The notes under the pieces are model-generated. The model was not told the origin of the DNA. It was given only the letters and a program-made list of their open reading frames with translations, and searched no databases. A stretch of DNA of 64,000 bases from Metabacillus litoralis (GTDB taxonomy: Bacteria; Bacillota; Bacilli; Bacillales; Bacillaceae): positions 186,001-250,000 of the forward strand of contig NZ_VOQF01000003.1 in NCBI RefSeq assembly GCF_007994985.1. Direction: 5' to 3'. Each line of letters starts with the position of its first letter. Position 1 is the stretch's first letter. The translations under genes were made by a program, and so were the position numbers. Below are positions 19,145 through 27,264 of this stretch, one piece after another.

Positions 19145-19924
19145 TTAAATACCACCAAATCTTCTTCCGCGTTGTTGGTATGTATATATTGCTTGTAAAA
19201 GACATTGTTCATTAAAGTCCGGCCATAGTACTTCTGTAAACCAAAACTCAGTATAAGCAAGCTGCCAAAGCATAAAGTTACTCAATCTGATTTCTCCACT
19301 TGTGCGAATTAATAAATCAGGATCAACCAATGATCGTGTCATTAAATATGATGATAAAACATCTTCATCAATGGCTTTGCTTTCTAAATTCCCCTCTGCT
19401 ACATCTTTTGAAATGTTTTGAACAGCAGTAATTATTTCTGCACGGCTACCGTAATTTAATGCAAAGTTTAATACAAGTCCATTATTATGTTCTGTTTCTT
19501 TGATTGCCTTTTCTACAGCATTAAATGTATGCTTCGGGAGTTTACTTTTGTCTCCCATTATTCTAACCTGTACATTTTCCTCAATTAATTCAGGTAAGTA
19601 GGTATTCAAAAACTCTTCAGGAAGCTTCATCAGATAATCGACTTCCGTTTTTGGTCTTTTCCAATTTTCTGTGGAAAAGGCATATAGCGTAAGCACTTCA
19701 ACACCAAGCTCATTCGATTGTTTAGTAATTTTGCGGACTACCTTCATACCTTCATGATGACCTGCAATTCGTGGAAGTGCACGTTTCTTTGCCCATCTCC
19801 CATTACCATCCATGATGATAGCAATATGATTTGGTATGTCACCCTTTATTATTTCCTCTTTACTGAATGTTTGTTTGTCAAAAGGCTGAGGAGATCCCTT
19901 TAACTTTTTAAGTAGTTTGAGCAT
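19145..19924 (-). CDS. uppS: Isoprenyl transferase (undecaprenyl diphosphate synthase)
   Basis: The 259-residue cytoplasmic cis-prenyltransferase makes the C55 carrier lipid for cell-wall synthesis. It shows HIAIIMDGNGRWAKKR with the catalytic aspartate at residue 39, LTLYAFSTENW, and LIRTSGEIRLSNFMLWQ followed by EFWFTEVLWPDF. The ATG follows GGAGGAATCAC. It begins a uppS-cdsA unit with a promoter candidate just upstream, placed after the frr terminator. Confidence 0.97.
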   Translation of the reverse strand: MLKLLKKLKGSPQPFDKQTFSKEEIIKGDIPNHIAIIMDGNGRWAKKRALPRIAGHHEGMKVVRKITKQSNELGVEVLTLYAFSTENWKRPKTEVDYLMKLPEEFLNTYLPELIEENVQVRIMGDKSKLPKHTFNAVEKAIKETEHNNGLVLNFALNYGSRAEIITAVQNISKDVAEGNLESKAIDEDVLSSYLMTRSLVDPDLLIRTSGEIRLSNFMLWQLAYTEFWFTEVLWPDFNEQCLLQAIYTYQQRGRRFGGI

Positions 19925-19958
19925 GTGATTCCTCCATCACCCAATAATTCATGATCTC

Positions 19959-19988
19959 TTTATACCATGATTATTTTAACAGTATTAA
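19959..19988 (-). promoter_or_regulatory. Sigma-A-type promoter with extended -10 for uppS
   Basis: On the minus strand TATAAA (19959-19964) is preceded by TGG, an extended -10, and by TTAATA (19983-19988) 18 bases upstream. It lies between the frr terminator and uppS. Confidence 0.5.
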
Positions 19989-19989
19989 C

Positions 19990-20018
19990 AAAAAAACCCC
20001 CTGTAAACGTTAGAGGGT
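19990..20018 (-). terminator. Intrinsic terminator after frr
   Basis: On the minus strand ACCCTCT and AGGGGGT pair as a 7-bp stem with one G-U pair (19996-20002 with 20012-20018), followed by seven T. Confidence 0.8.
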
Positions 20019-20048
20019 CTTTCTTTACTTATTGTACATATTTTTTTG

Positions 20049-20606
20049 TTAAACTTCCATGATTTCTTTTTCTTTATCTTTTGCAACACTGTCTACTTTA
20101 ACAATAAATTCATCTGTTAACTTTTGGATGTTTTCTGTGTTACCTCTTAGCTCATCCTCAGTAATTTCACCATTTTTTTCAAGTTTTTTCAAATCATCAT
20201 TACCATCTCTTCTAACATTACGGACAGCAACTTTTGCTTCTTCGGCATATTTCTTTACTAATTTCACAAGCTCTTTACGTCTTTCTTCTGTAAGAGCAGG
20301 AATTGATAAACGAATAATAGACCCGTCATTAGAAGGAGTTATACCTAAATCAGATTTTTGGATAGCTTTTTCAATATCTCCTAAAACTGATTTATCATAA
20401 GGCTGAATTACTAATAGACGTGCTTCTGGAACACTTATAGAAGCAAGTTGATTAACTGGAGTAGGAGCACCATAATAATCAACAGATAATTTATCTAGTA
20501 AATTAGCACTAGCTCGCCCAGCTCTAATTGATGCTAACTCCCGACTTAGAGAACTAACTGCCTTTTCCATCTTATCCTTAGTGTTTGCCAATACTTCTTT
20601 AGCCAC
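20049..20606 (-). CDS. frr: Ribosome recycling factor
   Basis: The 185-residue protein dissociates post-termination ribosomes together with EF-G. It has the three-helix bundle sequence typical of RRF, with [20 protein letters not shown] near the start and [25 protein letters not shown] in the second half. The start codon is GTG at 20606, following AAGGGGGAAATAAAC. It lies two bases after pyrH, so both are one transcript, and is followed by a terminator. Confidence 0.97.
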   Translation of the reverse strand: MAKEVLANTKDKMEKAVSSLSRELASIRAGRASANLLDKLSVDYYGAPTPVNQLASISVPEARLLVIQPYDKSVLGDIEKAIQKSDLGITPSNDGSIIRLSIPALTEERRKELVKLVKKYAEEAKVAVRNVRRDGNDDLKKLEKNGEITEDELRGNTENIQKLTDEFIVKVDSVAKDKEKEIMEV

Positions 20607-20608
20607 GT

Positions 20609-21331
20609 TTATTTCCCCCTTACGATTGTACCGATATTTTCACCGACAACTACACGTTTAATGTTACCTTCTTCCATAATTGAAAATACAATTAGTGGAA
20701 TATCATTATCCATACATAAAGATGAAGCAGTTGAATCCATTACTGCTAATCCTTCTTTTAATACATCTAAATAAGATAACGTTTCATATTTTACCGCATC
20801 TTTATCTAATCTAGGATCAGCATTATAAACTCCATCAACATTGTTTTTAGCCATTAAAATGACATCAGCTTCAATCTCAGCAGCACGTAAAGCTGCTGTT
20901 GTATCAGTTGAAAAGTATGGATTTCCTGTTCCTGCTGCAAAAATAACGACACGTTTCTTCTCTAAATGACGAATTGCTTTCCTTCTTATGTAAGGCTCGG
21001 CCACTTGTCTCATTTCAATAGATGTTTGTACTCTAGTTTGAATACCAAGTGTTTCAAGACTATCTTGTAAAGCAAGAGAATTCATTACTGTAGCAAGCAT
21101 ACCCATGTAATCAGCAGTTGCACGGTCCATGCCCATCTCACTACCAATTTTACCTCGCCATATGTTTCCACCGCCTACAACTACAGCAACCTCAACATCT
21201 AACTCAGCTATTTCTTTTACTTGTTTTGCTATTGATTGAATGACAGATGGATTAATACCAAATCCATTATCACCTGCTAGTGCTTCACCACTTAATTTAA
21301 GTACAATACGTTGATATTTTGGTTTACTCAT
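20609..21331 (-). CDS. pyrH: UMP kinase
   Basis: The 240-residue amino-acid-kinase-fold enzyme phosphorylates UMP to UDP and is regulated by GTP and UTP in bacteria. It begins [20 protein letters not shown], with [30 protein letters not shown] and the [13 protein letters not shown] segment. The ATG at 21331 follows GGAGGTAAAT; four in-frame codons upstream are excluded. The leader contains a long stem-loop (21398-21451). pyrH and frr form one unit. Confidence 0.97.
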   Translation of the reverse strand: MSKPKYQRIVLKLSGEALAGDNGFGINPSVIQSIAKQVKEIAELDVEVAVVVGGGNIWRGKIGSEMGMDRATADYMGMLATVMNSLALQDSLETLGIQTRVQTSIEMRQVAEPYIRRKAIRHLEKKRVVIFAAGTGNPYFSTDTTAALRAAEIEADVILMAKNNVDGVYNADPRLDKDAVKYETLSYLDVLKEGLAVMDSTASSLCMDNDIPLIVFSIMEEGNIKRVVVGENIGTIVRGK

Positions 21332-21397
21332 ATTTACCTCCAACTCTAGTTCCGCTTCTAGTTAAAGCGTTAACGGCTCGCTATAGCCTTAGATCGG

Positions 21398-21451
21398 ATA
21401 AGCGGTTCATTAATAGAAGGTGATTTAACCTTCTATTAATGGGCAGCTTAT
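21398..21451. other. Long stem-loop in the pyrH leader
   Basis: The arms 21408-21421 and 21428-21441 are a perfect 14-bp inverted repeat with a 6-base loop. ATAAGC (21398-21403) and GCTTAT (21446-21451) add an outer helix, giving a stem of roughly 24 pairs with a small internal loop. The T-rich tract that follows is on the plus-strand side, so for minus-strand transcription it is a leader structure rather than a terminator. No flanking duplication is seen. Confidence 0.6.
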
Positions 21452-21484
21452 ATTTTTTTAGTAAAATTTCTCTGTTTATCTTCA

Positions 21485-21512
21485 AAAGAAGGGAACACAC
21501 AACTGTGTTCCC
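21485..21512 (-). terminator. Intrinsic terminator after tsf
   Basis: GGGAACACA and TGTGTTCCC (21491-21499, 21504-21512) form a perfect 9-bp stem with a 4-base loop. On the minus strand TTCTTTTG follows. A T run is also present on the plus side, so the structure could act in both directions. Confidence 0.82.
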
Positions 21513-21570
21513 TTTTTTACAATTTTAGCATCAAGTGTAAATAACTTGAATTTTTTTGAAAAAATGAAAG

Positions 21571-22452
21571 TTATTTCTTAACTTGGCTCATTACTTCTTC
21601 AGCAAAATTGTCTTGACGCTTTTCGATACCTTCTCCTACTTCGTAACGGATGAATGTATTTACAGTACCACCTTTTGATTCAACAAATTGCTTTACTTTT
21701 TGATCTGGATTTTTAACAAAGCTTTGGTCTAATAAACAAATATCTTCAAAATACTTCCCTAAACGACCTTCAACCATTTTAGCTACGATATTTTCAGGTT
21801 TTCCTTCGTTAAGAGCTTGTTCAGTTAAGATTTTACGCTCATGCTCAGCTTCTTCAGCAGATACTTGGTCACGAGAAACATATTTAGGATTAACTGCAGC
21901 TATATGCATAGCAACATCTTTAGCAGCAGCTTCATCAGTAGTTCCCTCTAATAAAGTTAACACACCAATGCGTCCGCCCATGTGTAAGTATGCACCGAAA
22001 GAATCATTGTCTGTTTTAGAAACGATAGTGAAACGACGAAGAGTGATTTTTTCACCAATTTTTGCAATTGCAGAATTAATGTAATCAGCAACTATTGTTC
22101 CATTATCCATTGTTTCAGTTAAAGCTGTTTCAGCATCAGCAGGCTTCTTAGCCAATAAGAAATCTGCTAATCCGTTAATTAATTCTTTGAAACCTTCATT
22201 TTTTGCAACAAAGTCTGTTTCAGAGTTAACCTCTAAAATAACTGCCTCATTACCACTAACTTTAACTAAAGTAGAACCTTCTGCTGCAATACGATCAGCT
22301 TTTTTAGCTGCTTTTGCAATTCCTTTTTCACGAAGATAATCAATTGCTTGATCTAAATCTCCGTTTGTTTCAGTTAACGCTTTTTTACAATCCATCATTC
22401 CTGCGCCTGTTTTCTCACGTAATTCTTTTACCATTTGTGCAGTTACTGCCAT
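21571..22452 (-). CDS. tsf: Elongation factor Ts
   Basis: The 293-residue protein exchanges GDP for GTP on EF-Tu. It has the N-terminal UBA-like domain ([23 protein letters not shown]) and the core [16 protein letters not shown] and GGRIGVLT motifs. The length equals B. subtilis EF-Ts. The ATG at 22452 follows AAGGAGGAATACCGTT; eight in-frame codons further upstream are excluded. The gene has its own promoter candidate and a terminator, and is also separated from rpsB by a terminator. Confidence 0.98.
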   Translation of the reverse strand: MAVTAQMVKELREKTGAGMMDCKKALTETNGDLDQAIDYLREKGIAKAAKKADRIAAEGSTLVKVSGNEAVILEVNSETDFVAKNEGFKELINGLADFLLAKKPADAETALTETMDNGTIVADYINSAIAKIGEKITLRRFTIVSKTDNDSFGAYLHMGGRIGVLTLLEGTTDEAAAKDVAMHIAAVNPKYVSRDQVSAEEAEHERKILTEQALNEGKPENIVAKMVEGRLGKYFEDICLLDQSFVKNPDQKVKQFVESKGGTVNTFIRYEVGEGIEKRQDNFAEEVMSQVKK

Positions 22453-22577
22453 AACGGTATTCCTCCTTAAAGTCAATTAAATTTATTTAACATTTGTAAA
22501 TTAGCAAGGGATAACTAATGTACATCATCTACCTATTTAAAAGGTTAATGTAAAAATCTCACTATTGCTTCTCATAT

Positions 22578-22604
22578 ATTATATCCAAAACAATAGTTAC
22601 TCAA
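22578..22604 (-). promoter_or_regulatory. Sigma-A-type promoter for tsf
   Basis: On the minus strand a perfect TATAAT (22578-22583) lies 15 bases after TTGAGT (22599-22604), between the rpsB terminator and tsf. The spacing is short, but the -10 is consensus and the location fits. Confidence 0.55.
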
Positions 22605-22641
22605 AAAATGTTACCCTAAAAAATCATATGTAGCTTACTTT

Positions 22642-22682
22642 AAAAAAAGGTGATAAAAGGCTATTCCCCCTTATCACCTTTT
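22642..22682 (-). terminator. Intrinsic terminator after rpsB
   Basis: AAAAGGTGATAA and TTATCACCTTTT (22645-22656 and 22671-22682) form a 12-bp stem with a 14-base loop containing a further partial pairing, followed by T on the minus strand. It lies 5 bases after the rpsB stop. Confidence 0.82.
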
Positions 22683-22687
22683 GCACA

Positions 22688-23425
<738 letters not shown>

Positions 23426-23519
23426 TTATATCATCTTTAAACAAAACTGTTAATTTACTTTTTGCAAAAAACAGCACCAATGCCTAAATCTATAAGCGTG
23501 TGTATTAACACCAAAAATT

Positions 23520-23548
23520 AATATACCATATCGAAATATGACAATCAA
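23520..23548 (-). promoter_or_regulatory. Sigma-A promoter for rpsB
   Basis: On the minus strand TTGATT (23543-23548) and TATATT (23520-23525) are separated by exactly 17 bases, giving a leader of about 125 nucleotides before rpsB. Confidence 0.68.
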
Positions 23549-23605
23549 GGTTTAAGTTAAACTTCTTTTGTAATTAATTGTCGATATGGTACTGTCATCT
23601 TCATA

Positions 23606-24166
23606 TTATTGACGAAATTTTAAGATAAGCTCAACCTCAGTTTTTCCTTTATTAAATTTTCTAGCAATCTGTTCTATACTATAGCCATTTTCATAAAGAT
23701 TTATAGCTTCGATTTCAAATGGTAACGTTTCTATTTCGGCTAATGTTGATTCACTAATTTCAATCGTATCTTTTACTTCGTCTATTTGACTTAGATGCTT
23801 TGGTAGACCCTCATCCTCATTCTCATTCTCATTCTCTTCTTTTTTACTTTTTTTCATCTTGTCGATGTCATAACTACTAGCTTTAGCTGCTATGTTATTT
23901 ACTTTGGCATTCTTATTGTCCTTTGGAGCTACTTCTTGAGGAATCAATGAAGAATTGTTAGTTAATTGCTCTATCAATCGATCATTTTCATCTTTCATCT
24001 CAATTAAAAAGCTTGTCATCGAGTTTTCTGTATCTTCTAGAATTTTTCTTTGGTTATCTGTTAAACTTTTCATTGTAGAATATTTCATATAAAGAACTAC
24101 AATAAAATAAAAAGCTACTACATGAAGTAGTAAACTTATCAAAATTAATATAGTCGTAATAAACAT
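23606..24166 (-). CDS. swrB: Swarming motility protein SwrB-like
   Basis: The 186-residue protein has one N-terminal membrane helix (residues 2-26, FITTILILISLLLHVVAFYF), a short coiled-coil-like stretch, a long polar and acidic middle with an ENENENEDE tract (about 110-125), and a conserved C-terminal end, INLYENGYSIEQIARKFNKGKTEVELILKF. This layout and the place between sigD and rpsB match B. subtilis SwrB, which activates flagellar type III export and hook-basal body completion. The C-terminal segment resembles a helix-turn-helix-like motif. The middle is poorly conserved, so the identity rests on topology, the C-terminal motif and position. Confidence 0.82.
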   Translation of the reverse strand: MFITTILILISLLLHVVAFYFIVVLYMKYSTMKSLTDNQRKILEDTENSMTSFLIEMKDENDRLIEQLTNNSSLIPQEVAPKDNKNAKVNNIAAKASSYDIDKMKKSKKEENENENEDEGLPKHLSQIDEVKDTIEISESTLAEIETLPFEIEAINLYENGYSIEQIARKFNKGKTEVELILKFRQ

Positions 24167-24172
24167 CCTCTC

Positions 24173-24454
24173 TTATCCAAAAAAATCTATGTTTTTTCCT
24201 TTATAAGGATGATCGGGATTCTCTTCTTCTGTTTGTTCCTCTTTATTTCTTCTTTGATCTTTACTTTGATGATTAGATTGCTCCTTCTTTAAGAGCAATT
24301 TTGCACTTTCATCATTCTCTTGAACTTGGGTTCTCTGCAATTCTACTTGTTTTTGGAGGGAATTTGCAAGCTGGTCTTGGCTTATTTGACCTCTTTGATT
24401 TAATTGCTCCTGTATCTTTCCAGCATCATGTGTACGAGGAAGAGCAATTTGCAT
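24173..24454 (-). CDS. Uncharacterised 93-residue protein between sigD and swrB
   Basis: I do not recognise a functional family. The protein is very polar, with MQIALPRTHDAGKIQEQLNQ at the start, a Gln-rich helical or coiled-coil-like stretch to about residue 60, a Lys/Glu-rich segment, and a short end PYKGKNIDFFG that looks conserved in style. There is no signal peptide or membrane helix. The ATG has no strong ribosome binding site, only weak AGT-like pairing, and an in-frame stop lies ten codons upstream. It is 6 bases from swrB and follows sigD by 175 bases. A role in late flagellar control is guilt by position only. B. subtilis, as I recall, has swrB directly after sigD. Confidence 0.75.
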   Translation of the reverse strand: MQIALPRTHDAGKIQEQLNQRGQISQDQLANSLQKQVELQRTQVQENDESAKLLLKKEQSNHQSKDQRRNKEEQTEEENPDHPYKGKNIDFFG

Positions 24455-24629
24455 TTCAATACTTTTGAAACTCAGAATGAATCACACCCTTTAGTCTCTG
24501 TATGTCCATACTCATTCTTTATATCTTGGTGTTATTTTTATTATCCTGGTGTTTAGCAAACAATGGTACCTACATAAGATTGAATGATCCTAGTAATCTA
24601 TTCCTTTGTTTTTTGCATGTGATTTTATA

Positions 24630-25397
24630 CTAATGAACAACATTTTCAAGTATTTTTCTTAACTTAAATAATGCCTTCGAATGGATTTGTGAAATTCTAG
24701 AAGTTGATAAATTCATCACTTGACCAATTTCAGTTAGTGTTAATTCTTCTTTATAGAAAAAACTAATAACTAATTGTTCTTTTTCACTTAACTGAGTAAT
24801 CACTTCTGACAATTTTTCAATTAACTCTTCTTTAATTAATTTTTCATCTGGAGTTTCTTGGTTATCATCCTTAATAGTAAATCCTAATGTTTCACCGTCA
24901 TCCTGATCAAACATTTGATCATCTATTGACAGAACATTAGCAAAAAAACCTTCATTTATAACATTAACAACTTCACCTTCGGATAAACCTAGTTCAGTCG
25001 CAATTTCTTGAGGAGTTACATTTCTCATATGCCTTTGTTCAAGCTTAACAATGGTTGCTTCAACCTTTTTTGCTCGTTCACGAGAACTTCTAGGAAGCCA
25101 ATCCTCTTTACGAAGACCATCAATAATCGCACCTCTTACTCTAAAAGAAGCATAAGTATCAAATTTAAGGTCACGATTTGGATCAAATTTCTCTAAAGCA
25201 TCGTATAGCCCAAATAAACCCAGGCTCATTAAATCGTCCTTGTTAACACTTTTGGGAAGACCTACCGAAATCCGTTGAACATGATAAGAAACAAGGGGCA
25301 TATACTTTTTTATTAGAACATCACCTGCATAAGAGTCACGAACATCTATCCATTTTTGCCATATTACTTGTTCTTCAGTTAAAGTTATTTGTGACAT
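24630..25397 (-). CDS. sigD: RNA polymerase sigma factor SigD (FliA type)
   Basis: The 255-residue sigma-28 factor transcribes late flagellar, chemotaxis and autolysin genes. Region 2 has YMPLVSYHVQRISVGLP, DLMSLGLFGLYDALEKFDP and FDTYASFRVRGAIIDGLRKEDW. Region 3 follows, and region 4 has EKEQLVISFFYKEELTLTEIG and LSTSRISQIHSKAL. The ATG at 25397 follows GAGGGGGATTGAA, and the length is one residue from B. subtilis SigD. Its location near the 3' end of the long fla/che operon is the known arrangement that makes SigD level depend on transcript completion. The gene for its anti-sigma factor FlgM is not in the window. Confidence 0.97.
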   Translation of the reverse strand: MSQITLTEEQVIWQKWIDVRDSYAGDVLIKKYMPLVSYHVQRISVGLPKSVNKDDLMSLGLFGLYDALEKFDPNRDLKFDTYASFRVRGAIIDGLRKEDWLPRSSRERAKKVEATIVKLEQRHMRNVTPQEIATELGLSEGEVVNVINEGFFANVLSIDDQMFDQDDGETLGFTIKDDNQETPDEKLIKEELIEKLSEVITQLSEKEQLVISFFYKEELTLTEIGQVMNLSTSRISQIHSKALFKLRKILENVVH

Positions 25398-25478
25398 TTC
25401 AATCCCCCTCATCATGATTTTTAAATTTATTGGCTATGTTATAAACTACTATTAAAAAAGATAAACATAGCCAAACTA

Positions 25479-25979
25479 TTAAATCACTTTTGTACCTTGA
25501 TTGACTGTTCGAATCATTAATTCACATGTTGCCGGATTAAATTCAATTGTACGACCACTATTTCCTCCAACGTCTTCGCTCAGAAGATGAATATGGTTAG
25601 AATGTAGAATTTGTTTTATAGCTTCGACATTTCTTGGCCCTATCCTCATCATGTCACTGGCAGATTGGAATTGGAACATCTGAGCTCCTCCAGCCATTTT
25701 AGCTTGAAGAGACCTTATTTTTGCTCCAGCATCAGCTAACTGACTAATTAACATTGGAATAGCAGTATCTGCATACTTAGCATGATTAAAATCGTTCTTA
25801 TTAGCAAGTGAAGAATCAGGTAGCATAATATGAGCTAAACCACCAATTTTATTAATTTTGTCAAATAAAATAAGACCTACACAAGAACCTAATCCTGATG
25901 TGCGGATATGATTTGGCATTTTCACTATATTTAAATCTGCGATACCAACTTTAATTATCTCTAATGATTCAAGCTTCAT
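25479..25979 (-). CDS. cheD: Chemoreceptor glutamine deamidase CheD
   Basis: The 166-residue protein deamidates receptor glutamines and, with CheC, forms an adaptation loop driven by CheY-P. The catalytic cysteine is C33 in TSGLGSCVGLILFD and the histidine is H50 in GLAHIMLPDS, the CheD pattern. The GGNSGRTIEF motif is present. Its start overlaps the end of cheC by 11 bases, which fits the obligate CheC-CheD partnership. GGGTG lies just upstream of the ATG. Confidence 0.96.
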   Translation of the reverse strand: MKLESLEIIKVGIADLNIVKMPNHIRTSGLGSCVGLILFDKINKIGGLAHIMLPDSSLANKNDFNHAKYADTAIPMLISQLADAGAKIRSLQAKMAGGAQMFQFQSASDMMRIGPRNVEAIKQILHSNHIHLLSEDVGGNSGRTIEFNPATCELMIRTVNQGTKVI

Positions 25980-26613
25980 TTGTTACACCCAGTGCTTTGA
26001 ATAATTTATTAAATGAATCTGGATCTGGTAGAAGGAAGAAATGACCTTTTACTAGATCACTTTCAAGCTGATCTTCTTCTTTTATAACCGTGTCAATTAT
26101 TATTGCATAATCACTGACATGAGATAGTTCAATTAATCCGTGACTAATAACAGCCCCAAACATGTCAACAGTAAATGCAGGTACAGAAGGATATATAGTA
26201 AGATTCGTTAGATCAGACAATGAAGAAAGATATGATCCCGTTAGAATATTACCTAGTTCTTGAAATGCTGATAATCCTAGTTCATTTTCACTTGTTTGCG
26301 ACGAAAATGAGAAGCTTGGATCCATAATCAACTGTTGAATAAACCTTTCTGCTTGTTCGATGCTTAGAACAAAAAAGAGAGAACCAGGTATATCTCCTTC
26401 CATTCTTAAAAACACACTGGCAATAACAACATCAGGTCCACCCAAACGTTCCATTAATTCATTAAAGGAAACCACTTTTACATCAGGTACATTCATATCT
26501 ATTTTTTTATTTAATAGTTTCGAAAGAGATGTAGCAGAGTGACCTGCTCCAATATTACCAACCTCTTTTAAAATATCTAAATGCTCAGGCGATATACCTC
26601 CGATAAAATCCAT
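25969..26613 (-). CDS. cheC: CheY-P phosphatase CheC
   Basis: The 214-residue protein dephosphorylates CheY-P and inhibits CheD. It contains two copies of the phosphatase motif: ILKEVGNIGAGHSATSL, with E17 and N20, and AFQELGNILTGSYLSSL, with E119 and N122. Both pairs of catalytic residues are intact, as in B. subtilis CheC. It follows cheW by 10 bases. The paralogous FliY at the switch carries the same type of motif. Confidence 0.96.
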   Translation of the reverse strand: MDFIGGISPEHLDILKEVGNIGAGHSATSLSKLLNKKIDMNVPDVKVVSFNELMERLGGPDVVIASVFLRMEGDIPGSLFFVLSIEQAERFIQQLIMDPSFSFSSQTSENELGLSAFQELGNILTGSYLSSLSDLTNLTIYPSVPAFTVDMFGAVISHGLIELSHVSDYAIIIDTVIKEEDQLESDLVKGHFFLLPDPDSFNKLFKALGVTNEA

Positions 26614-26623
26614 ACATTAACTC

Positions 26624-27088
26624 CTATACACTTAGCTTAGAAGGCACATTTTCTGCTTTTAACACCTGTGCTAAGTCAATCATTACAATTAATCTTTTAT
26701 CTAATTTTGCTACACCCTGGATATACTCCGCCTGAACAGATCCCACAACTTCTGGTGCTGGTTCTATTAAATCTTGGTTAATATCAATAACATCATTTGC
26801 AGCATCCACTATAAATCCAACTTCAATATCTTCCCTTGAAACAATGATCATTCTAGTACTATCAGAGTTCTCAACTTCTTCAAGATCAAAACGTCTACGT
26901 AAGTCAATTATTGGTGTAACAACACCTCGTAAATTAATAACTCCTTTAATATAAGAAGATGTTTTTGGAACTCTCGTTATATGTTGGACTTTTTCAATTG
27001 ATCGAACTTGTTCAACAGGAATTCCATATTCCTCATCCTTTAATTGAAAAACAATAACTTTTACATCATTTGATTGAAATTCACTCAT
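26624..27088 (-). CDS. cheW: Chemotaxis coupling protein CheW
   Basis: The 154-residue adaptor links chemoreceptors to the kinase CheA. It has the SH3-like double barrel pattern: VIVFQLKDEEYGIPVEQVRSIE, IKGVINLRGVVTPIIDLRRRF and GFIVDAANDVIDI. It ends in a slightly extended tail (NVPSKLSV). It follows cheA by 176 bases, longer than other gaps in the operon; I see no clear promoter there. Confidence 0.96.
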   Translation of the reverse strand: MSEFQSNDVKVIVFQLKDEEYGIPVEQVRSIEKVQHITRVPKTSSYIKGVINLRGVVTPIIDLRRRFDLEEVENSDSTRMIIVSREDIEVGFIVDAANDVIDINQDLIEPAPEVVGSVQAEYIQGVAKLDKRLIVMIDLAQVLKAENVPSKLSV

Positions 27089-27264
27089 CTTATAAACCCC
27101 TTTCTAATAAGCACTTCTATTTGTTGAAATAAATAGTTTATTATTACCTTACTAATATTCAATTGACCATTGTTCCTATTATCTAATTTTTATTGCTAAA
27201 TAATCTTATAATAGGAACCTCAAATCAATTTATCTATTAAGTTCTTTCCTTCTTAAAAAGTAGT

